Source of the DNA: Fen-1058 sp964398185 | Lineage (GTDB): Bacteria > Chloroflexota > Anaerolineae > Fen-1058 | DNA: 64,000 bases | NCBI GenBank assembly: GCA_964398185.1 | Contig: CAYNML010000001.1 | Location: forward strand, 62,001 to 126,000 | Direction: 5' to 3' | In this document: positions 26,878 to 36,040 of the stretch, piece by piece | How positions within the stretch are numbered: the first letter of the stretch is position 1 | Layout of the letters: each line of letters begins with the position of its first letter | Translations under genes and position numbers: made by a program | The notes under the pieces: model-generated | Databases searched by the model: none | Seen by the model: the letters and a program-made list of their open reading frames with translations, nothing else | What the model was told of the DNA's origin: nothing

Positions 26878-27381
26878 TCACTGAAGGTCAGGTGTTATTG
26901 CAGTGTTTACTCTTAACTCAAACGTAACCGGTTTATTCCACTCGCCAAGCTTGTCTACAACGACAAGATGATAAGGCGATGTTACAACATCGTTCCTCTT
27001 GAGATCAGATTGTCGTTCCTTTGCCTGGGCGATGATCACGATTTGATCACCGCTGCGTGTCACACGCTCAATCTGAATGTCGAAGCCATCCGTTGGTTTC
27101 CAGCCTTGAAAGACGGCCACGGCAAGATGCTTCTGATAATCCAATGCCTGTAGTTGAGCTAATGACTCTGATGTAATCAACCCATCCAGTTTTCCAACTT
27201 CATCACGGGTGAAAACCGTGATCACGCCCGGTTGGCGATCTTCATACAGCACACCTGTTCCTGATGCTAGGCGTTGTTCGATCGATTGGAACGGCAAATC
27301 GACAGCAGGCTGCCCGCAAGCAACCAACACCAGATTCACCACGAACAATAGCGAGCACGGAATACAACGAAGTCTTTTCAT
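26878..27381 (-). CDS. Lipoprotein with PrcB-like C-terminal domain
   Basis: 167 residues with a type II signal peptide (lipobox LVACG, Cys22). The C-terminal half resembles the PrcB_C domain: FQGWKPTDGFDIQIERV, IVIIAQ, and TSPYHLVVVDKL. PrcB-like modules are found in surface proteases complexes and orphan lipoproteins. Its ATG overlaps the stop of the upstream histidine-kinase gene by 4 bases (ATGA), so the two are translationally coupled. The lipoprotein may serve the sensor, but that is inference. Confidence 0.75.
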   Translation of the reverse strand: MKRLRCIPCSLLFVVNLVLVACGQPAVDLPFQSIEQRLASGTGVLYEDRQPGVITVFTRDEVGKLDGLITSESLAQLQALDYQKHLAVAVFQGWKPTDGFDIQIERVTRSGDQIVIIAQAKERQSDLKRNDVVTSPYHLVVVDKLGEWNKPVTFELRVNTAITPDLQ

Positions 27382-28934
27382 TCTCTCGGCAGCGCAAACG
27401 AAAAGGCCGAGCCCTTGCCGGGCGCGCTCTCGACCCAGATGCGGCCGCGATGCGCATCCACGATGGCTTTGGCTAAGTATAAGCCCAGGCCGCTGCCCTG
27501 CGTCTGCCGCGAGAGTTGATCGTCCACGCGGTAGAAGCGCTCGAAGATGCGGCCCTGTTCGTCGAGCGGAATGCCGATGCCGCGATCGGCCACGGTCACG
27601 ATCACTTCCGTCGGCGTCACGCGGCCCGATAGCGTGATCGGCGTCCCGGCGGGCGAATACTTGATGGCGTTGTTGATCAAGTTGCTGAGCACGTTCTCCA
27701 GCCGCGTGCTGTCGCCGGGCACGGTGGGAAAGCCCTTCGGGAAGCTGAGCTCGATCGGGTGTTGAGCGGCCTCCACGCTGTACTTCTCCGCCATGTGCCG
27801 CGCCAGCTGATCGAGCGCTACATCGCTGATGTTCAACTTGATCCCGCCCGCCTGCAAGCGCGAGGCATCAAGCAGGTTGTCGATGAGTTCGGTGAGATGA
27901 TCGGCTTCTTCTTCAATCACGGCGGCGCTGTCGCGCACCGTGGCCGCATCCCAACGGGCATCCTCGCGGCGCAGCGTGCCCGCATAACCTTTGATCAACG
28001 CCACGGGCGTCTTGAGCTCGTGCGAGATGATCGAGATGAACGTGTTCTTCAACTCGTCGGCTTCGCGCAAACGCGTCATGTCGCGCACGTTGGCGATGAT
28101 GTTCACCAGCCGATCGTCCTGATCGAACAACGCGGCATAAGTGATGCTGACCGGTGTGTGCGCGCCATCCTGACGGCGGAGATCGCCTTCGACGAAGAAG
28201 CTGCTGTTATCGCGCAGCGGCCAGCCGCCCGCGCTGGCTTCGCTCAAGGTCAGCCCGGCGCGCCTGGCGTCGATGGCGATCACGTCGTCGTGAGGCAGGC
28301 CGATCGCGATGTCGGCCTCGAAGCCGGACATGCGCGCCAGCGCGCGATTGAAAACGGTGATGCGCTGCGCGTTGTCCAGAATCAGCACGCCATCGGCGCT
28401 GGCTTCCAGAATGGCATTGAGACGCTGCTGTTCGCGCAAGGTTTGCTGGTACAGCTGCGCGTTGTGCACGGCGATGGCGGCCTGATCGGCAAACGATTGC
28501 AGCAGCTGCCGGTCGTTGGCCGAGAAGACATCGCTGTAACCGCGAAAGATGTAGATCAATCCGGCGAGATCGCCGCCGACGACCAGTGGAATGGCCACGG
28601 TCTGGCGCAGGCCGAAATCGCCGCTGCGGGCGATGAGGGCCACCTTCCGATCGAGCTGCGGCACGAACCAGTTCCCGGCGCGATCGCGCTCCGGCGCATC
28701 GGCCCACAGTGGAGCGAAGAAGGGCAGCATGGGCGGCAGAATGCCATGGATGGCGCGCGGCGCAAACGACCCGTCTTCGCGGCGCAGCACAATCAGGCCA
28801 ACGTTGCTGGCGAGCAGTTCGCAGGCTGCGTCCAGAATGAGGCGCAGCACGGCCTCCAGATCGAGGCGGGCGGTCATGGCCCGGCTGATCTGCAGCAGAT
28901 ATTCGCGTTGGCGAACACGGTAATCGGTGAGCAT
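27378..28934 (-). CDS. Sensor histidine kinase (GAF-PAS-HisKA-HATPase)
   Basis: 518 residues, apparently cytoplasmic since no membrane helix is seen. The GAF domain covers about 1-175, a PAS domain about 180-295, then HisKA with SHELKTP (phospho-accepting H305). The HATPase part has NLINNAIKYSP (N box), VADRGIGIPLDEQGRIFERF (G1/F boxes) and GSGLGLYLAKAIV (G2). No response regulator gene lies next to it. The 29962 regulator, 1 kb away on the other strand, is a possible partner. Confidence 0.92.
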   Translation of the reverse strand: MLTDYRVRQREYLLQISRAMTARLDLEAVLRLILDAACELLASNVGLIVLRREDGSFAPRAIHGILPPMLPFFAPLWADAPERDRAGNWFVPQLDRKVALIARSGDFGLRQTVAIPLVVGGDLAGLIYIFRGYSDVFSANDRQLLQSFADQAAIAVHNAQLYQQTLREQQRLNAILEASADGVLILDNAQRITVFNRALARMSGFEADIAIGLPHDDVIAIDARRAGLTLSEASAGGWPLRDNSSFFVEGDLRRQDGAHTPVSITYAALFDQDDRLVNIIANVRDMTRLREADELKNTFISIISHELKTPVALIKGYAGTLRREDARWDAATVRDSAAVIEEEADHLTELIDNLLDASRLQAGGIKLNISDVALDQLARHMAEKYSVEAAQHPIELSFPKGFPTVPGDSTRLENVLSNLINNAIKYSPAGTPITLSGRVTPTEVIVTVADRGIGIPLDEQGRIFERFYRVDDQLSRQTQGSGLGLYLAKAIVDAHRGRIWVESAPGKGSAFSFALPRE

Positions 28935-29046
28935 GGCGTGGGTGCGGTTGGGAAAATCCGTGGCGATTATAGCATATTCGACACGCTGATTCGGCGGGCG
29001 GTGCAGGCCGATCGGGCCTGGCGCACGTTTGCAGCGCGCACTTCGC

Positions 29047-29073
29047 TTGACAATGGGTAGGTGATGTGATAAC
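29047..29073 (+). promoter_or_regulatory. Possible promoter of the V4R gene
   Basis: TTGACA at 29047-29052 and GATAAC at 29068-29073 (15-bp spacer), the latter preceded by TGT as in an extended -10. Confidence 0.4.
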
Positions 29074-29150
29074 CTATCGACACTTAATTTTCCGGACGTA
29101 TCATAGACGGCGAATCACTGCGGTTGTGGTCAGGATTCGCAGGAGGGTAT

Positions 29151-29783
29151 ATGGATACCATCCCACCCAGTGGTTATTATTATCCCAATAAGATCGCGCG
29201 CATTTTCTTGCTGGCCATGGAAGAGATCATGGGCAAGAATGGCTTGAATGCGGTCTTGAACATGGCCAAACAGCCCAACCTGATCGACAACTATCCCCCG
29301 GACAACCTGGACAAGGAATTCGACTTTGCGCAATTTTCGTCCCTGAATGGGGCGCTGGAAGAAATGTATGGTCCGCGCGGTGGGCGCGGTTTGGCCTTGC
29401 GTGGCGGGCGCGCTTCGTTTGCGCGGGGCTTGCAGGGCTTTGGCGCGCTGGCCGGGGTGGGTGACCTGGCTTTCAAGGTGCTGCCGCTGGGCGCCAAATT
29501 GAAGATGGGCCTGCCGGCCATGGCGGGCATTTTTACGCAGGTGAGCGATCAGATCAGCCGCGTGGAAGAGAAGGACGATCATTTCGAGTATTTCATCGAT
29601 CGCTGCCCGGTGTGCTGGGGCCGCAAGTCGGACAAGGCGGTATGCCATGCGGCGACGGGCTTGCTGCAAGAAGGTTTGCGTTGGGTGAGCGGCGGCAAGG
29701 AGTTCCGCGTCGACGAAGTGGCCTGCATCGCGATGGGCGACATCGCGTGCGTGTTCCACGTGTACAAGGAACCGATCGGTTAG
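29151..29783 (+). CDS. V4R (4-vinyl reductase) domain protein
   Basis: 210 residues; ATG 29151 is preceded by AGGAGG. The C-terminal half has the V4R pattern with conserved cysteines and the closing EVACIAMGDIACVFHVYKE. V4R domains bind small hydrophobic molecules and occur in bacteriochlorophyll enzymes (BchJ) and XylR/DmpR-type sensors. The central stretch (residues 78-110) is Gly/Arg-rich. No photosynthesis genes are in the window, so a ligand-sensing role, perhaps with the flanking signalling genes, is more likely than chlorophyll synthesis. Confidence 0.85.
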   Translation: MDTIPPSGYYYPNKIARIFLLAMEEIMGKNGLNAVLNMAKQPNLIDNYPPDNLDKEFDFAQFSSLNGALEEMYGPRGGRGLALRGGRASFARGLQGFGALAGVGDLAFKVLPLGAKLKMGLPAMAGIFTQVSDQISRVEEKDDHFEYFIDRCPVCWGRKSDKAVCHAATGLLQEGLRWVSGGKEFRVDEVACIAMGDIACVFHVYKEPIG

Positions 29784-29833
29784 TGCCGGCAATCACGTCC
29801 CGGCAGTGTGTGTCTGAATCACCTTGCCCATTC

Positions 29834-29864
29834 GCAAAACCCGCTGCCTGGCTGCGGGTTTTGC
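29834..29864 (+). terminator. Rho-independent terminator after the V4R gene
   Basis: GCAAAACCCGC/GCGGGTTTTGC, 11 bp with a 9-base loop, followed by CTTTTC. It lies 51 bases after the stop. Confidence 0.8.
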
Positions 29865-29961
29865 CTTTTCTGATGACGGTTGGTAAACTCCAACTCGATC
29901 GGTTGGTTGTTGATCCTCTACAGTTGCGCGTGCCGCACCGGCTGCGCATGGAGATGCTCTC

Positions 29962-30828
29962 ATGACGGATCGTCCTCGCATGATGGTGGTGGAAGATGAT
30001 CGTGATACCGCCGAGATGCTGGCAGCGTATTTCGAGGCGCAGGGCTATGACGTGACTCACGTGGCCTGGGGCGCCGATGCAGTGCGCCAGTCACAAGAAG
30101 GCGTTACGCCCGATCTGATTTTGTTGGATATCCGGCTGCCGGACATGGACGGCTTTGAAGTCTGCAAGCGCCTGCGCTCGCACCGCCGCACGCAGTACGT
30201 GCCGATCATTTTCCTGACCGAGAAGCGCGAACGGGGTGACCGGCTGTCGGGGCTGGAATTGGGCGCGGTGGATTACATCACCAAGCCGTTCGACGTGCAG
30301 GACCTGCGCTTGCGCGTGCGCAACATCTTGCGGCGCTCCAAGTACCAGACGCTGGTGCATCCCGTGACGGGGCTGCCCAATCAGGAATTGGTGGACGAGC
30401 GCTTGAACGTGCTCCTGAACCAGCATAGCTGGGCGCTGATTACGATTCAGGCGGGCGGGCTGGACGGCTTTGCCGATCGCTACGGTTTTGTCGCCCGCGA
30501 CGATGCGCTGCGGGCGCTGGCGCTGCTGATGAACAACTCGGTCAACGAAGGCCAGGCGGATCCCGATAGTTCCTTTGTGGGCCAGTTGAACGACAACAGT
30601 TTTGTCATCATCGTGGATGCCGGGCGCGCGCCGGAACTGCGCGAGCGGCTGACGGCGCGCATCAGGCAGTCGATCAATTTCTTCTACCCGGCCAAGGAGC
30701 GCACGCCCACCAGCGAGCGTCCGCAGTTGACGTTTGCGCTGGGCCTGCTCACGGCGCAGAACGGTCCGTATGCCGACGGGGAGGCCCTGAAAGTGGCCGG
30801 CCTGCAGTCCGTGCAGCCGGTCGTGTAA
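29962..30828 (+). CDS. Response regulator with degenerate GGDEF-like output domain
   Basis: 288 residues. The receiver domain (about 6-122) has the acidic pair EDD, phospho-acceptor D56 (LLDIRLP) and lysine in ITKPFD. The second domain starts HPVTGLPNQELVDERL, a typical GGDEF opening, but the active-site loop reads VGQLNDNSF instead of GGDEF. Diguanylate cyclase activity is therefore unlikely. It may act as a phospho-dependent binding module. Confidence 0.88.
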   Translation: MTDRPRMMVVEDDRDTAEMLAAYFEAQGYDVTHVAWGADAVRQSQEGVTPDLILLDIRLPDMDGFEVCKRLRSHRRTQYVPIIFLTEKRERGDRLSGLELGAVDYITKPFDVQDLRLRVRNILRRSKYQTLVHPVTGLPNQELVDERLNVLLNQHSWALITIQAGGLDGFADRYGFVARDDALRALALLMNNSVNEGQADPDSSFVGQLNDNSFVIIVDAGRAPELRERLTARIRQSINFFYPAKERTPTSERPQLTFALGLLTAQNGPYADGEALKVAGLQSVQPVV

Positions 30829-30849
30829 CCTGCTGAGTGGTCCTACTCG

Positions 30850-30876
30850 AATCGCCCACAGAGAATGTGGGCGATT
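30850..30876 (+). terminator. Rho-independent terminator after the response regulator
   Basis: Perfect 11-bp stem AATCGCCCACA/TGTGGGCGATT, 5-base loop, then TTGTTTCT. Confidence 0.85.
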
Positions 30877-30907
30877 TTGTTTCTGCGCGGGAGGGCGATG
30901 GTATAAT
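30877..30907 (+). promoter_or_regulatory. Promoter of the mannosyltransferase gene, extended -10
   Basis: TTGTTT (30877-30882), 19-bp spacer, TATAAT (30902-30907) preceded by TGG. The -35 overlaps the T-run of the preceding terminator. The start codon is 18 bases downstream, with GGAG between. Confidence 0.6.
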
Positions 30908-30925
30908 CGGCGCGCGGAGTTATTT

Positions 30926-31642
30926 ATGAAACCGATGGTGGTCGTACCGACTTACAACGAAGCCGACAATATCGCCGCCTTTACGCAGGCGTTGTTCGAT
31001 CTGAACGTGCCCGATCTGAACGTGCTGGTGGTGGACGATGAATCGCCAGATGGCACGGGAAAAATTGCAGACGAACTGGCAGCCCAGAACGATTGCTTGC
31101 ATGTGCTGCACCGCACAGGGCTGCGCGGCCTGGGGCGCGCCTACGTGGATGGCTTTCGCTGGGCGCTGGATCGCGGCTGTGATCGCATTATCCAGATGGA
31201 TGCCGATTTTTCCCACTCGCCCGATTACATCCCGACGATGTTGGAAAAGTCGAACGAGTACGACGTGATCGTCGGGTCGCGCTACGTGCCGGGCGGGGGG
31301 CATGATGAGCACTGGGAAGCGGGACGTGTGTTTTTGAGCGCGTGGGCTAATTTCTACGCGCGGCTGATCTTGCGCATGAAAGTGCATGACGCCACTGCCG
31401 GGTTCAAGTGCTGGACACGTCACGCGCTGGAGACCATTCAACTGGAGCGTGTGAAATCCAACGGCTATGTCTTTCAAGTGGAGATGGCCTACCTCTGCCA
31501 GCGGCACAAGCTGCGGGTGCTGGAATTGCCGATCTACTTTGAGGATCGCCGCATTGGCCAGAGCAAGATGAGCATTCCGGTGAAGCTGGAAGCCGCGTGG
31601 CGCACGTGGCAGGTGGGGTGGCGACATCGGAAAGTCAAATGA
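30926..31642 (+). CDS. Polyprenol-phosphate mannosyltransferase (DPM1-like GT2)
   Basis: 238 residues, the length of soluble DPM synthases. Motifs: VVPTYNEADNI, VVDDESPDGTGKIAD, GLGRAYVDGF, IIQMDADFSHSPDYIP (DxD), and GSRYVPGGG. The C-terminal portion contains FQVEMAYLCQ and IYFEDRRIGQSKMS, as in dolichol-phosphate mannose synthases. No C-terminal membrane domain. It should make polyprenyl-P-mannose, the donor used by GT-C type membrane glycosyltransferases, which suits the YfhO-type protein downstream. Confidence 0.9.
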   Translation: MKPMVVVPTYNEADNIAAFTQALFDLNVPDLNVLVVDDESPDGTGKIADELAAQNDCLHVLHRTGLRGLGRAYVDGFRWALDRGCDRIIQMDADFSHSPDYIPTMLEKSNEYDVIVGSRYVPGGGHDEHWEAGRVFLSAWANFYARLILRMKVHDATAGFKCWTRHALETIQLERVKSNGYVFQVEMAYLCQRHKLRVLELPIYFEDRRIGQSKMSIPVKLEAAWRTWQVGWRHRKVK

Positions 31643-31690
31643 ACAATGAGCAATGATCAATTAACAATGATCAATTAACAATGATCAATG
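31640..31690. repeat. AT-rich CAATGATCAATG repeat cluster, family G, copy 3
   Basis: Three near-perfect tandem units of CAATGATCAATTAA just after the mannosyltransferase stop, followed by a CCAAT/TCCAA-rich stretch up to the next start. Confidence 0.65.
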
Positions 31691-31755
31691 ACAAATGACA
31701 AAACACGGTTTCGCTGTCTCCAACGTCCAATCTCCAACCTCTAACTTCCAATTCC

Positions 31756-34700
31756 ATGTTCCGACGTCGTCGCGCTGATTTGCTGATTCTGGTTGTTCTG
31801 TTCCTGCTGCCGCTGCTGTTGTTCTGGCCGGTGACGCTGGGCGGCCAGACGTTGCTGCCGGTAGACAACCTCTATCAGTGGCAGCCGTGGAAGTCGGCGG
31901 CGGAGCAGTTCAACGCGCAGATTCCACAGAACCAGCTGGTCAGTGATCTGATCCTCGAAAACTATGCGTGGAAGCACTTCATCGTCGAGTCGCTGTCCAA
32001 AGGACAGATTCCGCTGTGGAATCCCAATCTCTTCGCGGGCGCGCCGTTCCTGGCGAACGGGCAGCACTCGGCCTATTATCCGTTCAGCGTTCTCTTCTAT
32101 TTCCTGCCGCTCACGCTGGCCTACGGCTGGTTCACTGTCTCGCAGTTGTTCCTGGCGGGCGCGTTCATGTATGTCTTCACGCGCGTGCTGGGGATGGGGC
32201 GCTTAGCCAGCCTGACAGCGGCCATCATCTATCAGCTCAGCGGCTTCTATATTGTTAGTGTGGTCTTCACGATGATCATCGCGGCGGCGGCGTGGCTGCC
32301 GCTGCTGCTGGCCGCGATCGAGTTGATCATCCAGCAGCGCTTGATCATGGGGCGGCCCTCGACCATCCCGTGGATCGCCCTCGGCGCGATCGCGCTGGCC
32401 TGTCAGATCATGGCGGGGCACATCGAGATTACGTATTACACGCTGTTGATCATGGCCTTGTATGCGTTATGGCGGCTGGTGGCGGTAGCCAGAAGCAAGA
32501 GGCACGAGGCAAGAAGCAAGTCGGCGAATCAACGAATCGGCGAATCAGCGTCACGCAACACGCAACACGCATTACGTTTCACGTTTCACGTTTTACGCAG
32601 ACCTGTACTTGCACTCGTCGTTCTTGTTCTCCTCGGCATCGGCCTGTCGGCGGTGCAGCTGCTGCCCTACGTCGAGATATTGCCGCAGAACTTCCGGGTG
32701 GGATCGGCTACGTTCGATCAAGTGCGGAGTTGGGCGCTGCCGCCGCGCCACGTGCTGGCCATGTTGATGCCCAACTTCTTCGGCAATCCGGCGGAGCACA
32801 CCGTCTTCGACATCATGACCGGGCAGAACGTGCTGCTCAACAGCCCGTTCAACGCGCAGAATCCGCAGGGTGCATACAGCACCATGTGGGGCATCAAGAA
32901 CTACGTCGAGGGCGGCGCGTACCTCGGCATTCTGCCGCTGCTGCTGGCGATCTCTGCCATCGTGCGCGGCGGCTATCCGCACACCCGATCGCAGCGTTGG
33001 TTCTTCGTGTTCCTCGCGGCCATTTCGCTGGCCTTCATGTTCGGTACGCCGCTGTACGCGATTTTGTATTACGGCCTGCCGGGCATCAATCAACTGCACT
33101 CGCCGTTTCGCTGGATCTGGCCGTTCACGATTTCGATTGCGGTGCTGGCCGCGATCGGCGTCGATGGCTTGATGATCCATTATCAGCGCGATCGCTACGT
33201 GCGGCCCCGGCGCGGCCCGATCAAATGGTTCTGCCTCAACGGCCCGGTCTCTTTCCGCACGATCCTCGCGGCATTGGCGTTCTGGCCAGGTGTGATCATT
33301 CTTGTCGGCCTGTTCGCTTCTCGATTGATCTTCCCGGCCCAATCGATCGCTATTGCCGACAGCCTACGGCAATCAATGGCGCTGGCGAATACCGCGTTCG
33401 AGAGCGCGCAGTTGTTCTATTCGCACTTGTGGCGCAACGTGCTGCTGTTCGCCTCGTTCCTGACGATGAGCGGCGTGGTGCTGCGCGTGTCACTGTGTCC
33501 GATCTTCGTGCCGCTGCCCAAGGGCCGACAGGTAGCGATCTGGAAACCGTTGCTGCTTGTCGTCGTGACGCTCGATCTGCTTGTCGGCGCGATGGGTTTC
33601 AACCCGGCGGTTGATCCCAAATTGCTCGACTACACGCCGCCGGTAATCAGTTTCCTGAAGCAAGATACCTCTCAGTGGCGCTTCACCACCTTCGATCCAC
33701 ACGGGCGCAAGACCTTCAACGCCAACGGCGGCTGGCCGTACCGTTTGCAGGACGTGCGCGGCTACGATTCGATCATCCTGAAGCAGTACGCCGATTACAT
33801 GGGCGTGATCGAAGCGCAGAACGAGACGCAGTTCAACCGCATCCAGCCGATCACGACGTATGGCGGTCTCGATTCGCCCATGCTCGATCTGCTGAATGTG
33901 AAGTACGTCCTCACCGATCCCGACGTGCCGATCGAAAGCCCCAAATTCAAGCTGGTCTACGACGCCGAAGTGAAGGTGTACGAAAATCTCGGCGTAGTGC
34001 CGAGGGCGTTCACGATGCCGATCGGGTGTGAGACGATCACGAATGATCCGTTGACAGCGTTGAGGCAGCATGATCCGCGCACAACGGTGATCGTCGAGGA
34101 ATCAGCGAATCAAGCGAAGGCAGCGAATCCGACGTGCGTGTTGACCTCGGCGGATGTGATCGATTATCAAATCAACGATGTCGTGATCAGGACACAAGTC
34201 GATCAGCCGAGTTGGCTGGTGTTGAACGATACGTACTTCACCGGCTGGATGGCCTTCAGGGTCAACGCGGATCAATCGGAAACAGAGATACCGATCACGC
34301 GCGCCTACGGCAATTTCCGCGCCGTGCTGATCGATGCTGGAGAACAGACGATCCACTTCAAGTACAGCCCGATGTCGTTCAAGTTGGGACTGTTCATCTC
34401 GTTCATGGCGTGGATGATCGTCGTCTTCCTGCTGGCGATCTGGTTGTGGCGGCTGGCCTATCGGGAGGAGAAGCACGCGGGCACGACGACGCAGCGCGTG
34501 GCGAAGAACTCGCTCGCGCCGATGGCGTTGAACCTGTTCAATCGCCTGATCGATTTTGCCTTTGCGGCGTTGATGCTGCGCATCCTGCAGCCGGAGAGCG
34601 CGGGCAATTTCTACTTCGCCGTCGTCATCGTGGGCTGGGTGGAGATCTTCACCAACTTCGGACTCAACACCTTCCTCACGCGTGAGGTGTCACGCGATCG

Positions 34701-35967
34701 ATCGGGGGCCAATCGGTTCTTTGCCAATACCTCGATTCTGCGGTTGATCCTGGGCGGCATCGCGCTGCCGGTGTTGATCATCGCGCTGCTCGTGGGCAAC
34801 GGGTTGTTTCAGTTAACGCAAGAAACGGTCATCACGATTGTCCTGCTGGCGCTGGCGCAGATTCCCAGCAGCCTTAGCACCGGTATGACGGCCATGTTCT
34901 ACGCCTACGAAAAGGCTGAATATCCGGCGGCGTTGAGTGTGGTGACGGTGCTGCTGAAGGTGCTCTTCGGCGTGCCGGTGCTGCTGGCGGGGTGGGGCAT
35001 CATCGGCCTCGGTCTGGTGAGCTTGCTCGTCAACTGCATCACGTTCGTGGTGTTGTATGTTCTGATGGTGCGGTTGATCATGAAGCCCCGCTACGAGAAC
35101 GATCCGACGCTGCGGCGCGGCATGCTGCGCGAATCGTTCCCGTTGATGCTCAATCACCTGCTGGCGACGCTGTTCTTCAAGGTCGATGTGCCGCTGTTGC
35201 AAGCCATGCAAGGGCCGGCGGTCGTGGGGTATTACAGCACAGCCTACAAATGGATCGACGCGCTGAACATCATTCCGGCCTATTCGACGATGGCGCTGTT
35301 TCCGGTGATGTCGCGGCAGGCGACGGAAGACAAAGAAGCGTTGATGCGTTCGACGCGCTTTGCGATCAAGTTCCTGGTGATGCTGGCGCTGCCCATTGCC
35401 GTGATGACGACGTTCCTCGCGCCGCTGCTGGTGCTGGTACTGGGCGGCCAATCGTATCTGCCCAGCGCCGCCATCGCGCTGCAGATCATGATCTGGTCGA
35501 TCCCGTTCGGCTGGATTAACAGCATCGTCAATTACATTCTCATCGCGCTGGGGCGGCAGAGCAAGTTGACGCGCGCCTTTGTGATCGGCCTGTCGTTCAA
35601 CATCACGGCCAACATCATCTTGATTCCATATTTTTCGTATGTGGCGGCGGCCGTCGTCACGATTCTTTCAGAACTGGTGGAGGGCCTCGTGTTCATGTTC
35701 TACCTCGAACGGTCGCTGGGATCGATTCACTGGATTCGATTGCTGTGGCGCTTGTTCGTTGCGGCGGGTGCGATGTTGGTGCTGATGGGCCTGGCGTGGG
35801 CGTGGCATCCCATCGCGGGGGTGGTCGTCGGGCCGATCGTGTATGTGGGGATGTTGATCGCGCTTAAAGCGATCGGGCCGGAGGAGAAGCGCGTGATTGA
35901 TCGGCTGCGGGGCGGCGACGAGTCAGCGAGTCAGCGAATCGAAGAATCGGCGGCGAGCACGATTTAG
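31756..35967 (+). CDS. YfhO-type membrane glycosyltransferase fused to a Wzx/MATE-like flippase
   Basis: 1403 residues in one uninterrupted frame. Residues 1-900 match YfhO-family proteins: an N-terminal helix, LLPVDNLYQWQPW, WNPNLFAGAPFLANGQ, about 12 helices and an extracytoplasmic domain ending in FKYSPMSFKLGLFIS. From about 912 (NSLAPMALNLFNRLIDFAF) to 1390 it is an oligosaccharide flippase with about 12-14 helices (ESAGNFYFAVVIVGW, FNITANIILIPYFSY). YfhO proteins are GT-C-like enzymes that decorate lipid-linked glycans. Fusion to a flippase would couple translocation and modification. A low-complexity basic insert (about 247-284) and Ser/Gln-rich C-terminus derive from AGCGAATC-type DNA repeats. 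Confidence 0.85.
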   Translation: MFRRRRADLLILVVLFLLPLLLFWPVTLGGQTLLPVDNLYQWQPWKSAAEQFNAQIPQNQLVSDLILENYAWKHFIVESLSKGQIPLWNPNLFAGAPFLANGQHSAYYPFSVLFYFLPLTLAYGWFTVSQLFLAGAFMYVFTRVLGMGRLASLTAAIIYQLSGFYIVSVVFTMIIAAAAWLPLLLAAIELIIQQRLIMGRPSTIPWIALGAIALACQIMAGHIEITYYTLLIMALYALWRLVAVARSKRHEARSKSANQRIGESASRNTQHALRFTFHVLRRPVLALVVLVLLGIGLSAVQLLPYVEILPQNFRVGSATFDQVRSWALPPRHVLAMLMPNFFGNPAEHTVFDIMTGQNVLLNSPFNAQNPQGAYSTMWGIKNYVEGGAYLGILPLLLAISAIVRGGYPHTRSQRWFFVFLAAISLAFMFGTPLYAILYYGLPGINQLHSPFRWIWPFTISIAVLAAIGVDGLMIHYQRDRYVRPRRGPIKWFCLNGPVSFRTILAALAFWPGVIILVGLFASRLIFPAQSIAIADSLRQSMALANTAFESAQLFYSHLWRNVLLFASFLTMSGVVLRVSLCPIFVPLPKGRQVAIWKPLLLVVVTLDLLVGAMGFNPAVDPKLLDYTPPVISFLKQDTSQWRFTTFDPHGRKTFNANGGWPYRLQDVRGYDSIILKQYADYMGVIEAQNETQFNRIQPITTYGGLDSPMLDLLNVKYVLTDPDVPIESPKFKLVYDAEVKVYENLGVVPRAFTMPIGCETITNDPLTALRQHDPRTTVIVEESANQAKAANPTCVLTSADVIDYQINDVVIRTQVDQPSWLVLNDTYFTGWMAFRVNADQSETEIPITRAYGNFRAVLIDAGEQTIHFKYSPMSFKLGLFISFMAWMIVVFLLAIWLWRLAYREEKHAGTTTQRVAKNSLAPMALNLFNRLIDFAFAALMLRILQPESAGNFYFAVVIVGWVEIFTNFGLNTFLTREVSRDRSGANRFFANTSILRLILGGIALPVLIIALLVGNGLFQLTQETVITIVLLALAQIPSSLSTGMTAMFYAYEKAEYPAALSVVTVLLKVLFGVPVLLAGWGIIGLGLVSLLVNCITFVVLYVLMVRLIMKPRYENDPTLRRGMLRESFPLMLNHLLATLFFKVDVPLLQAMQGPAVVGYYSTAYKWIDALNIIPAYSTMALFPVMSRQATEDKEALMRSTRFAIKFLVMLALPIAVMTTFLAPLLVLVLGGQSYLPSAAIALQIMIWSIPFGWINSIVNYILIALGRQSKLTRAFVIGLSFNITANIILIPYFSYVAAAVVTILSELVEGLVFMFYLERSLGSIHWIRLLWRLFVAAGAMLVLMGLAWAWHPIAGVVVGPIVYVGMLIALKAIGPEEKRVIDRLRGGDESASQRIEESAASTI
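32495..32605. repeat. In-frame low-complexity repeat inside the YfhO gene
   Basis: Tandem AGAAGCAAG, CGAATCAACGAATCGGCGAA, ACACGCAACACGCA and CGTTTCACGTTTCACG units, unlike the surrounding coding sequence. They encode an Arg/Ser/His-rich stretch (RSKRHEARSKSANQRIGES). Shorter AGCGAATC runs recur at about 34099 and 35925 in the same gene. Confidence 0.65.
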
Positions 35968-35969
35968 GG

Positions 35970-36033
35970 AGACCTGACAGGTGGCCCAAGAGATTGTTGA
36001 AGTTAGTTATTCTGGCGGGCCACCTGTCGGTCT
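35970..36033. repeat. REP-like palindromic pair, family C, copy 1
   Basis: AGACCTGACAGGTGGCCC at the left; GGGCCACCTGTCGGTCT at the right (one A missing from the consensus). It begins 2 bases after the YfhO-Wzx stop. Confidence 0.92.
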
Positions 36034-36040
36034 TCAGGGT

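Noticed and set aside
27759..29060. 433-codon plus-strand frame opposite the histidine kinase
   Set aside because: Antisense of HisKA/PAS/GAF coding sequence; no recognisable motif.
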